Source: Acidocella sp.
GTDB lineage: Bacteria; Pseudomonadota; Alphaproteobacteria; Acetobacterales; Acetobacteraceae
Length of the DNA stretch: 28,086 bases
Assembly: GCA_029077775.1 (NCBI GenBank)
Contig: JAQNCU010000004.1
Span: 1 to 28,086 of the forward strand
Reading direction: 5' to 3'
In this document: positions 15,799 through 22,114 of the stretch, in pieces
Position numbering within the stretch: the stretch's first letter is position 1
Layout of the letters: every line of letters begins with the position of its first letter
Position numbers and translations under genes: made by a program
The notes under the pieces: generated by a model
Told to the model about the DNA's origin: nothing
Seen by the model: only the letters and a program-made list of their open reading frames with translations
Databases searched by the model: none

Positions 15799-16409
15799 GC
15801 GGCTTTGTCCTGTTTTTCGTTCAGCTGGATCACCCTGACGTTGATGATATCAAGGCTTTCGATCCGGCGTCCCGGCAATTGATTCATCGCCTCCATTATT
15901 TTCCAATTCGGCATAGCTTGCCGCGTCATATCCAAAAGACGAAGATCACGGGCCTTGTTCCAAATTGACTCCTGATGCGCGGCTGCCGGTGCGTTCATCC
16001 AGCCATGTCTTGAAACATGCGTATGTATCTCACAGTACGGGCGGCCCTTAAGCGACGGATCACCGCAAAACCTGAAATCAGCAGCCCGCGGATCGCCTAA
16101 CGGCCAGGCGCACGGGCGCAGTCTCCCGGTTAAATAAACGGGCGTAGCCGTAATCAAATTGGCAGCAAAACGCATGGAAAAACCATGAATTTTTGGGGTC
16201 TCGCGAATGACTTTGACGGTTACTTTTGCTTTTACGAACCCCTTTTTAATTGGACTTGCCCGGCCAGGCAGCTTCATGCGGTGCACAACCCCGATAACCG
16301 CATTTTTTTTCATGCCCAATTGATTGCCAATCTGCGAACATGTAATCCCGCTCGTCCAGAGTTTGGCAATTTTTGCTCGGAATTCATCAGAATACTGCGA
16401 TTTTGACAT
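15795..16409 (-). CDS. GcrA-family transcription regulator with C-terminal extension
   Basis: 204 residues from ATG 16409, with GGGAGA 7 bases upstream; its ATG shares one base with the preceding stop. Residues 5-50 (YSDEFRAKIAKLWTSGITCSQIGNQLGMKKNAVIGVVHRMKLPGR) are the GcrA helix-turn-helix and its typical NAVIGVVHR...LPGR end, and residues about 98-130 (LRPCAWPLGDPRAADFRFCGDPSLKGRPYCEIH) are the conserved Cys-rich GcrA C-terminal motif. GcrA binds sigma70 holoenzyme and activates promoters carrying methylated GANTC sites in the alphaproteobacterial cell cycle. About 70 further residues (IWNKARDLRLLDMTRQAMPNWKIMEAMNQLP) form an additional, helix-turn-helix-like region absent from standard GcrA. 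Probably controls phage or host promoters. Confidence 0.85.
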   Translation of the reverse strand: MSKSQYSDEFRAKIAKLWTSGITCSQIGNQLGMKKNAVIGVVHRMKLPGRASPIKKGFVKAKVTVKVIRETPKIHGFSMRFAANLITATPVYLTGRLRPCAWPLGDPRAADFRFCGDPSLKGRPYCEIHTHVSRHGWMNAPAAAHQESIWNKARDLRLLDMTRQAMPNWKIMEAMNQLPGRRIESLDIINVRVIQLNEKQDKAA

Positions 16410-16777
16410 CAGATATCTCCCAGCAAGACAAACATCGGCTCTCCGTGAGCGTGACGAAGCTTGTTTGCAGCTTTCAGGTCTAAAGGCTGCCCGCGTTTGC
16501 AAATGCCATGAGCGATGGCCCACGCCTGCGCGTAAGCATAATCAGCAATCGTTCGTACTCCTGGTGAGAAAGATGCCGCCGGTGTTTCCACCGGCGGCAA
16601 GTTGGGGCTCACACCCACACCAGGAGACACTGAGCCAACCGGCGCGGAAATCGCGCCCACCATTGGCTGCATATTCACGTCGGTCTCAGCCGAACGTGAA
16701 TTCCAATAAGCAGCCATCGATGCCTGATGGCGACGGGATCTTTCTCGCGAATGCAACGGGGGATGAAGTGATATCAT
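16409..16777 (-). CDS. Hypothetical phage protein
   Basis: 122 residues from ATG 16777, whose GGAAG lies just upstream within the end of the preceding gene (2-base gap). The first 20 residues are His/Arg-rich, and a later Met (about residue 21) is an alternative start. The middle is a Pro/Val/Ser-rich linker (MVGAISAPVGSVSPGVGVSPN), and the C-terminal 45 residues (VRTIADYAYAQAWAIAHGICKRG..DLKAANKLRHAHGEPMFVL) look folded and helical. Family not recognised. Coupled to the GcrA-like gene by a TGATG overlap. Confidence 0.55.
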   Translation of the reverse strand: MISLHPPLHSRERSRRHQASMAAYWNSRSAETDVNMQPMVGAISAPVGSVSPGVGVSPNLPPVETPAASFSPGVRTIADYAYAQAWAIAHGICKRGQPLDLKAANKLRHAHGEPMFVLLGDI

Positions 16778-16779
16778 TC

Positions 16780-17148
16780 CTATCTTCCATGCAGAAATAT
16801 TTCTTCGAACACACTCTCCGGCGTACTGGTGATAAACCAGTCACCAGGCGGATCGGGCTGTGCAGAAAAACTATTGTGACCAGAGTCAGACAGGACGTCC
16901 TCAGATTCAATGTCAGGACAATCCTGCGAAAAATAACGATCCATCAACTGGACAATATCGCTTCGCGATGCGCCCGGCGTATTAAAAACTGTGTGATTCC
17001 AGCTTGATCGAAAAGCTTGTCTGTTCTCACAGAGATAATGCAGCGCCTGGAGCGTGTTTGTACCAAAGATCGGCAGATCATCACCCTGACGCAGGCGTTG
17101 CCGCGTCACCTTCACTAAGTCACGAACGATTTTGCCAATCGTGCGCAT
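16780..17148 (-). CDS. Hypothetical phage protein, first gene of the early operon
   Basis: 122 residues from ATG 17148; a TTG immediately before it would add one residue. The start is basic (RTIGKIVRDLVKVTRQRLRQGDDLP), the middle has LQALHYLCENRQAFRSSWNHTVFNTPGASRSDIVQLMDRYF, and the end is acidic (PDIESEDVLSDSG). No family recognised. The basic N-terminal region followed by HTH-like spacing might bind DNA. It begins the chain of overlapping genes leading to the replication ATPase; 66 bases separate it from the CII-type regulator upstream, and I see no terminator there. Confidence 0.5.
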   Translation of the reverse strand: MRTIGKIVRDLVKVTRQRLRQGDDLPIFGTNTLQALHYLCENRQAFRSSWNHTVFNTPGASRSDIVQLMDRYFSQDCPDIESEDVLSDSGHNSFSAQPDPPGDWFITSTPESVFEEIFLHGR

Positions 17149-17214
17149 CAAGCGAAAATTTCATGATCGCGAATTACACGCTTCGCGAGCACCTTCTGCC
17201 AACTGCGTTTGGCT

Positions 17215-17682
17215 TTATAATCCATTGGAAACTTCCCCAGACCTTTTATGCAACAACGCCAGCGCCTCACCGGTCACGCGATGCGCGTCTCCAAACTCTC
17301 TAAGCAGATCCGCCAACTCACTTTTACTGAGCGTTTCATGGCCAAGCGCGTGTGCGGCCGTTGCGAATAATTCACCAACATCTCTCGACAGTGCGGCAAT
17401 GATCACTGCCAGCTCGCCGTGGCCACGCGGTGGCGTTACCATTACCAGCTCATAGCCGAGCGCCCGTGCAAGTGCTGCCGTGACAAAGGGTTCGCTAGCT
17501 ACCTCCTCAGCTTCCAGGATCGCGTTGGCAGGAGGAAACCTGTCAGATGCGCGATTTCCATATTCTGAAATCAGACTTCGGCTGCAGCGGACGCAGGCCG
17601 CCGTCGCATCGACCCCACCAAGAGAGGCGACCAAAAGTTTCCAGGCTGACTTGACAGCCAGCTTGGGGGCCGAATGGGTCAT
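17215..17682 (-). CDS. Phage regulatory protein, CII (CP76) family
   Basis: 155 residues from ATG 17682. The N-terminal half matches alphaproteobacterial CII/CP76-type phage regulators: KSAWKLLVASLGGVDATAACVRCSRSLISEYGNRASDRFPPANAILEAEEVASEPFVTAALARALGYELV, i.e. a helix-turn-helix around the GG..A....VS.S..S.Y segment and the characteristic RFPP..AILE.E stretch. The remainder is helical (LAVIIAALSRDVGELFATAAHALG..SKSELADLLREFGD). Proteins of this type control the lysis-lysogeny choice or early transcription. It is the first leftward gene after the Cro-like gene, the same relative order as lambda cro-cII. Confidence 0.75.
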   Translation of the reverse strand: MTHSAPKLAVKSAWKLLVASLGGVDATAACVRCSRSLISEYGNRASDRFPPANAILEAEEVASEPFVTAALARALGYELVMVTPPRGHGELAVIIAALSRDVGELFATAAHALGHETLSKSELADLLREFGDAHRVTGEALALLHKRSGEVSNGL

Positions 17683-17750
17683 ATTTGCGAACCCGTTTCA
17701 CATGACGCAATCTGAAAGAGACGGTAATAACACCGTAATGGAGAACTGAG

Positions 17751-18017
17751 ATGAAAAAGACTATAAAATACATTGTCGGGATTTTGATCGGTCTGCTTAT
17801 TCTGATAGTTGTCATCGGACGAGTTTCTGGGCCCGTGGCCAATGGCGCGGATAATACGACCCCCGCCAGCACGCAAATCACACAAACACCTGATTCTCAG
17901 ACTGGCGATGCTACAGCCGACACTCAGTCGGCTTCTAACACTCAACCAAGTCTGCCTGCAGACCTTATGATCTTTGAGTATGACGTGAGTCATGATCAGT
18001 CACCCTCAGATAAATAA
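17751..18017 (+). CDS. Small membrane-anchored protein on the opposite strand (moron-like)
   Basis: 88 residues, ATG 17751 with GGAGA 6 bases upstream. A Lys-rich start (MKKTIKYIVG) leads into one strong membrane segment (about residues 8-24, IVGILIGLLILIVVIG). The rest (about 25-88) is a Thr/Ser/Gln/Asp-rich, probably disordered segment lying outside the membrane, ending LMIFEYDVSHDQSPSDK. It could be a membrane anchor or an uncleaved signal. The gene is plus strand between two minus-strand regulators and overlaps the Cro-like gene tail to tail by 22 bases. Lone oppositely oriented genes in immunity regions are often lysogenic-conversion or superinfection-exclusion genes; that role is inference. 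No family recognised. Confidence 0.6.
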   Translation: MKKTIKYIVGILIGLLILIVVIGRVSGPVANGADNTTPASTQITQTPDSQTGDATADTQSASNTQPSLPADLMIFEYDVSHDQSPSDK

Positions 18018-18199
18018 AGAAGCTCGGCGGGTGTTACAATTCCGCCAGTGGCTTTTTCAATTGCTAACGCTATTTCCAGGGACGGGACGCGCTTTCCTAA
18101 AGCAAAGCGGCAAATGTCCGAGGCTGATCTTCCGATCTGAACTCCGAATTGGGCATAAGTCTGCTTTGATTCTTTGAGATAGCTGATGAGTTTCACCAT
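17996..18199 (-). CDS. Cro-like XRE-family HTH regulator
   Basis: 67 residues from ATG 18199 (a TTG at 18232 would extend it through the operator, so I reject it). The helix-turn-helix is clear: LISYLKESKQTYAQFGVQIGRSASDICRFALGKRVPSLEIALAIEKATGGIVTPAELL, close to the size and layout of lambda Cro (66 residues) and of Cro/CI proteins in which T..FG..IG.s.s.i.r...GkR.Ps...A..IE..T...V.p.eL is typical. It is divergent from the CI-like gene and heads the leftward early region. It should repress its own promoter and that of the repressor through the dyad at 18205-18221. Confidence 0.8.
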   Translation of the reverse strand: MVKLISYLKESKQTYAQFGVQIGRSASDICRFALGKRVPSLEIALAIEKATGGIVTPAELLYLSEGD

Positions 18200-18204
18200 G
18201 TCTT

Positions 18205-18221
18205 GTTGCCATAACGGCAAC
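18205..18221. promoter_or_regulatory. Operator dyad between Cro-like and CI-like genes
   Basis: GTTGCC-ATAAC-GGCAAC, perfect 6-bp arms with a 5-base centre, in the divergent intergenic region six bases upstream of the Cro-like ATG. The size (17 bp) matches lambda-type operators. A second, AT-rich short palindrome GTTAAATTAAC lies at about 18235-18245. Confidence 0.65.
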
Positions 18222-18287
18222 CAATACGTCAATCGTTAAATTAACCAAGTTGCAATTTTGGATCACGACGCTCGAATGTCCGTTGCG

Positions 18288-18300
18288 TACAATGCTAATA
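18288..18300 (+). promoter_or_regulatory. -10 box and probable leaderless start of the CI-like gene
   Basis: TACAAT at 18288-18293 places a transcription start about at A18300, which is itself the A of the ATG. No ribosome site precedes that ATG, and the -35 region is poor, so the transcript may be leaderless and need activation, like lambda PRM-cI. Confidence 0.4.
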
Positions 18301-18602
18301 TGACGACAACTTATATGCCCTGGATGAATTTAGCTGCGTGGAGAGCAAAAAAGGGGTTTACACAAGAACAATTAGGGAACACTTTGAACGTTGGTAAGTC
18401 GGCAATTTCTCGGTGGGAAAGCGGCCAGCGTCAAATGAACATTGAAGATATCGAAAATATTGCTCGTATTTTTGGTGTAGAGCCTGTGGCATTATACCTA
18501 TCACCAGACAATTATGAGAAAGCTATTGCGATAAGCAAGTTCAGTACACTGATCGATGAAATTGGCCTGGAAGTTCCCGCTTTCCTGCGCCGGGGCCATT
18601 AA
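18300..18602 (+). CDS. CI-like phage repressor, short XRE family
   Basis: 100 residues from ATG 18300; in-frame alternatives are ATG 18276 and TTG 18258. The XRE helix-turn-helix is complete: MNLAAWRAKKGFTQEQLGNTLNVGKSAISRWESGQRQMNIEDIENIARIFGVEPVALYL (about residues 8-66). About 30 residues follow and there is no LexA/CI-type self-cleavage domain, so induction would not go through RecA-stimulated cleavage. It is the only rightward regulator and opposes the Cro-like gene, the usual repressor position. It is the last recognisable phage gene before host DNA. Confidence 0.8.
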   Translation: MTTTYMPWMNLAAWRAKKGFTQEQLGNTLNVGKSAISRWESGQRQMNIEDIENIARIFGVEPVALYLSPDNYEKAIAISKFSTLIDEIGLEVPAFLRRGH

Positions 18603-18653
18603 CCAAGGACCTGAAACGGTCTCTGGATATATAATTCGAGGGCGACTCCGACA

Positions 18654-18688
18654 TTAGAGCGTTTTCCGATCAAACGGAAAAGCTCTAA
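18654..18688. repeat. REP-like palindromic unit 1
   Basis: TTAGAGC-G-TTTTCCG and CGGAAAAGCTCTAA (14-bp arms with one bulged G) around the loop ATCAAA. Palindromes of this type are dispersed in intergenic regions of Alphaproteobacteria. Confidence 0.65.
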
Positions 18689-18700
18689 CAGTATTTTTGC

Positions 18701-18756
18701 GAGCAATTTCATCCGATCAGGTCGTCTCGTTAAGTCAACCTGATCGGATATTGCTC
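18701..18756. repeat. REP-like palindromic unit 2
   Basis: GAGCAAT-TTC-ATCCGATCAGGT and ACCTGATCGGATATTGCTC form a long hairpin: 12 bp inner stem (18711-18722 / 18738-18749) plus 7 bp outer stem, around a 15-base loop. It is separated from unit 1 by 12 bases and shares the CCGATC centre, giving a two-unit mosaic like a BIME. Confidence 0.65.
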
Positions 18757-18797
18757 TAGATGCGTTCGCAGACTTTGCGCTCTGCATCGCGTGAGCT

Positions 18798-18828
18798 AAA
18801 AAAGCCGGGGCATTGTCACGGCTTTTTT
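18798..18828. terminator. Bidirectional terminator upstream of lpxC
   Basis: AAAAAAGCCG (18798-18807) and CGGCTTTTTT (18819-18828) form a 10-bp stem with an 11-base loop; both strands end in T6. It probably closes the host gene that preceded lpxC before the prophage inserted. Confidence 0.8.
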
Positions 18829-18969
18829 GTGTTGGCGTCCTGCAAAAACTGGAGCTGTAAAATCATGTAGATTCAGCCGCCTAAACCGACATAATCAGAA
18901 ATAATGATTGACTGGATCACCCCTCCGCGCTCCGCTAAGCTGCAATGCATCATTAAGGTGTTTGTTAAT

Positions 18970-19911
18970 ATGTCGGCTTTTCGGGAACGAAAAAATCTTT
19001 TGGGTGTACAAGCGGCGGCATCACCGCGCCACACGTTGAAGCGTCCCATCTCATGCGTTGGCTATGGCCTGCACAGCGGCGTGGATGTCGAGATGACACT
19101 TCGCCCGGCTGGGCCCGGCACGGGCATCATGTTTCGTCGGGTCGATCTTAACGTCGATCTTCCAGCCACATTCAACGCCGTGAACGACACCCGCCTCTGC
19201 ACGGTCATAAACGCGGGTGATGTTCGCATCGGCACCATCGAGCATCTCATGGCCGCTCTCGCGGCGTCGGGCATTGATGACGTTGTGGTCGAGGTCAACG
19301 CCCCCGAATTGCCGATCTTCGATGGTTCCGCTGCGCCCTTCCTGTTCCTGATTGAAAGTGCCGGCATCACCGCCCATGCTGGCACCCGCGCGCGGGTGGA
19401 GATTAGGCGCGTTGTCCGGGTCGAACATGAGAACGCATTCGCGGAACTGCGCCCGCATCATCCGGGCGGTTCCGGGTTCGACCTTTCGCTCGCCATCGAG
19501 TTTTCTGCCAGCGCCATCGGTGCCCAGGCCTATCATATCAGTCTTACGCCCGAGACTTTTGCCCGTGAACTGGCACCCGCCCGCACCTTCACGCTGGCGG
19601 CGGAGATCGAGGCTCTCCAGAAATCCGGCCTCGCCAAAGGCGGTAGCCTTGCCAACGCGGTGGTGGTGGACGGCCCGAAAGTGTTGAACCCAGAGGGGCT
19701 TCGCTTTTCCGATGAATTTGTCCGCCATAAATTACTGGATGTCGTGGGGGATCTTGCCCTCGCGGGTGCGCCCATCTCGGGGCGTTTCATCGGCAGCCGC
19801 ACAGGGCATTCCTTAAACAATAAATTGCTGCGTGCTTTGTTTGCCGACCCGGAAAATTTTCGGATAAACCATGGCATCTCCCCGGCGATGCTCCAGCTCA
19901 CGGCGGCTTAA
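18970..19911 (+). CDS. lpxC: UDP-3-O-acyl-N-acetylglucosamine deacetylase (lipid A synthesis)
   Basis: 313 residues from ATG 18970, with AAGGTG about 9 bases upstream; an upstream ATG at 18904 would add 22 residues that do not look like the family. The N-terminal hallmark TLKRPISCVGYGLHSGVDVEMTLRPA is at 22-47. Zinc ligands are His92 in TIEHLMAAL, His253 and Asp257 in FVRHKLLDVVGDLALAG; the acid/base residues are Glu91 and His280 in RTGHSLNNKL. PELPIFDGSAAPF is also typical. LpxC is the zinc enzyme that commits precursors to lipid A in the cytoplasm. Usual neighbours in this order include ftsZ upstream; here prophage lies upstream instead. The terminator at 18798 suggests its own promoter at about 18830-18960. 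Confidence 0.97.
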   Translation: MSAFRERKNLLGVQAAASPRHTLKRPISCVGYGLHSGVDVEMTLRPAGPGTGIMFRRVDLNVDLPATFNAVNDTRLCTVINAGDVRIGTIEHLMAALAASGIDDVVVEVNAPELPIFDGSAAPFLFLIESAGITAHAGTRARVEIRRVVRVEHENAFAELRPHHPGGSGFDLSLAIEFSASAIGAQAYHISLTPETFARELAPARTFTLAAEIEALQKSGLAKGGSLANAVVVDGPKVLNPEGLRFSDEFVRHKLLDVVGDLALAGAPISGRFIGSRTGHSLNNKLLRALFADPENFRINHGISPAMLQLTAA

Positions 19912-19914
19912 ACG

Positions 19915-20721
19915 TCATAGATACCCAAATTTACGCATAACCTCGCCATGAACCCGGGTTATCCGCTGTGCCTGGGCAGGGTGCATAACATCGCGCCACT
20001 GGCCGCCCACGCCCGCCCTGAAAAATACTGGTCCGCCCTGTCCGCCAGCCTGGTACCCATTCGCCGCCTCCTGCGCTGATAATGTGCGGAAATCGCTGAA
20101 CGCGATTGCGCGTGCAAGCCGCTCCGGTTCCGCCTCGCCGCCCAAAAACTTGACGATGCGACCGAAATGCACCGTCGGTGCCGCACATAAATCCTCGTAA
20201 CGTACCAACAAAACACCAGGGCTTTCCGCCCAGGACCGCGCATGTGCCGACCATGAGGATAACAGTTCGAACACCTGCCGCTCATCACCCGCATTGGCCG
20301 CCTTCTCATTGCCCATAAAATCGATCACGTCATCAATCGGGTGCCCCAGATAGGCGGCATATGAAAGTGCAACATCCCTCGGGTCGCGCACAATATAAAT
20401 CGCGCCAGCCGTATAGGCTGGCGTGCACAAAGCGGCCTTATGCACCACCAGCCGCGCATTATGGGTCTTCACAAAAACCAGATCATCGGACAATTTCGTA
20501 AGTGCTGCATGAACGCTTTCCCTGGCGCGCTGCACATCCTCATTCGTCATGCGCCCGGCATCGGGGCCAAAAAACGCCGCCGCGCATTCCACAGCCGAAA
20601 ATTCCGTCAGCGCATTGATGTCATAAGGCGCGCCTGGCTGCGCGATATAATTATGCAAAAATGCCCGCACCCAGGTATTGCCAGATTTGGGGTAGGAGGC
20701 GAGCCAGACGATCTTGCCCAT
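19915..20721 (-). CDS. Sulfotransferase-domain protein (PAPS-dependent)
   Basis: 268 residues from ATG 20721. The 5' PAPS-binding loop YPKSGNTW is at residues 10-17, a probable catalytic His at 87 in FVKTHNA, and the 3' motif RDPRDVALS at 112-120; LVRYEDLCAAP and the C-terminal GGQWRDVMHPAQAQRI are also typical. It should transfer sulfate from PAPS to a hydroxyl or amino group; substrate unknown. It follows the outer-membrane component of the efflux operon after 10 bases, suggesting co-transcription, and converges with lpxC with 3 bases between stops. No ribosome site stands out. Confidence 0.85.
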   Translation of the reverse strand: MGKIVWLASYPKSGNTWVRAFLHNYIAQPGAPYDINALTEFSAVECAAAFFGPDAGRMTNEDVQRARESVHAALTKLSDDLVFVKTHNARLVVHKAALCTPAYTAGAIYIVRDPRDVALSYAAYLGHPIDDVIDFMGNEKAANAGDERQVFELLSSWSAHARSWAESPGVLLVRYEDLCAAPTVHFGRIVKFLGGEAEPERLARAIAFSDFRTLSAQEAANGYQAGGQGGPVFFRAGVGGQWRDVMHPAQAQRITRVHGEVMRKFGYL

Positions 20722-20731
20722 CGCCGCGCCG

Positions 20732-22114
20732 TTATTTCGCCATGGCCGCCTGCAGCGTCGCGACATCCAGCAACAAATTCGTGCGCGCCTGCACGAGGTT
20801 TAAAGCCGCCCGCGCGGCGCTGCCCTGCGCGGTTAACACGGTGTTATAATCTACCGCACCCAGGCCATATTGCGCGCGCGCCAGGTCGAACGCCTGCGCG
20901 CTCAGCGCGGCCGCCTCGTGTGCCTCATCCAGCGCCGCTTGCCCGGTCTTTATCGCCTGCAACGCATCCGCCGCCTGGCCAAAGGCCGTCAGCACGGCCT
21001 GCCGATAGGCATCCAGGGCTGCCGCCAGTTGTGCTTGCGCCTGCGCCTTCCGGTCATGCAGCGCCCCGCCCTCATAAATCGGTGCCAGCAAATTGCCCGC
21101 CAATGTCCATAACGCCGCCCCAGGCTCAAACAAGCTGCCAACGGCCTCCGAGGCATAACCGCCTTGCGCCGTCAGGCTTATATCCGGGTACAAATGCGCC
21201 ACCGCAACCCCGAGCGCTGCATTCTGCGCCGCAACCTCGGCCCGCGCGGCACGAATATCCGGCCGGTTGGCCAAATAGGCTGAGGGTAATTCCACGGGTA
21301 AATCCGCGGGCACGGTCAGTGCGTCGAGCGAGACCTCGGGGCCCGAGAAATCCACAGGCAAACTCCCGCTCAGCACCGCCAGACGGTCGCGCAACACATC
21401 CGCTTGTGCCTGCAAAGGCGGCAGGCTGGCCTCAGCAATGACCATCGCGCTCTGCTGCTGCAAAACTGAAAGCTGCGTGATCGCACCATCCTGGTACTCG
21501 CCTTGTAGCAGCGTCAACAGCGCGTGTTCAGCGGCAATAATCCGCTGCGTTACCGTTATTTGTGCCTGTATTCCCGCCAGCCCGATTGCCGCCGCGGCGA
21601 TATTCCCGGCCACACTCTGCCGCGCCGCCGCCAGCAATGCCGCCTGATACGCCGCCTGCGCCGCGCCATTCTCGAAACTATATTTGCGCGCGCCGAATAA
21701 CCCGGGATCATAGCTGATCGCGCCGTTTAACGTATAGACCGTATAGGGCGGATAGCCGTTCGGCCCGGTCGGATAGGATTGCCGGGAGATTGTCGGGCTG
21801 TTCTGATTGCCCAGGATCACCTGCGGCAAAAATGCTGCATCCGTCGCCGCGCCATTTTCATTCGCCGCCGCCAGATTGGCCGTCGCTTCGCCGATCCCCG
21901 GATTGGCCGCCAACCCCCGCGCCACCAGCGCATTCAGCGCCGGGGACTTAAAAATCCGCCACCAGGACGCCTCGATAACCCCATTTGGTGCAGCGGCCGG
22001 GGCACCCGGTACATAACCGCTCACCACCATTTTCAAGTCAGGCTTCGCCAATGGCGGCGCACAACCCGCAACGCCCAGCACCAGACCCAGTGCCAAAGCG
22101 GCCTTAATCCGCAT
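20732..22114 (-). CDS. RND efflux outer-membrane lipoprotein, NodT family
   Basis: 460 residues from ATG 22114. A lipoprotein signal with lipobox VAGC (Cys18) is followed by SWWRIFKSPALNALVARGLAANPGIGEATANLAAANENG, the usual start of TolC/OprM-like channels, and two repeats with the SAYLANRPDIRAARAEVAAQNAALGVAVAHLYPDISLTA block (about 290-330) and a closing ARAQYGLGAVDYNTVLTAQ region. It forms the outer-membrane tunnel of the tripartite pump encoded just upstream. Its start overlaps the end of the pump gene by 11 bases. Confidence 0.92.
   Translation of the reverse strand: MRIKAALALGLVLGVAGCAPPLAKPDLKMVVSGYVPGAPAAAPNGVIEASWWRIFKSPALNALVARGLAANPGIGEATANLAAANENGAATDAAFLPQVILGNQNSPTISRQSYPTGPNGYPPYTVYTLNGAISYDPGLFGARKYSFENGAAQAAYQAALLAAARQSVAGNIAAAAIGLAGIQAQITVTQRIIAAEHALLTLLQGEYQDGAITQLSVLQQQSAMVIAEASLPPLQAQADVLRDRLAVLSGSLPVDFSGPEVSLDALTVPADLPVELPSAYLANRPDIRAARAEVAAQNAALGVAVAHLYPDISLTAQGGYASEAVGSLFEPGAALWTLAGNLLAPIYEGGALHDRKAQAQAQLAAALDAYRQAVLTAFGQAADALQAIKTGQAALDEAHEAAALSAQAFDLARAQYGLGAVDYNTVLTAQGSAARAALNLVQARTNLLLDVATLQAAMAK

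Larger units (their letters stand above)
18603..18903. other. Phage-host junction, non-coding, about 300 bases
   Basis: No gene is visible here. The first 50 bases after the repressor carry no recognisable structure and are where the right attachment site most likely lies. Then come two palindromic units and a bidirectional terminator, which I regard as host sequences upstream of lpxC. No tRNA gene is found. Confidence 0.5.

Noticed and set aside
17149..17214. Tiny ORF (about 14 codons) between the CII-type gene and the next hypothetical
   Set aside because: Too short and no ribosome site; treated as spacer.
18603..18903. tRNA gene as attachment site
   Set aside because: The hairpins do not form a cloverleaf and no T-arm or acceptor pattern is seen.
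20440..21441. 333-residue rightward ORF with a very Pro/Arg/Ala-rich sequence
   Set aside because: Antisense of the sulfotransferase and NodT-family gene; composition is that of a GC-rich shadow frame.
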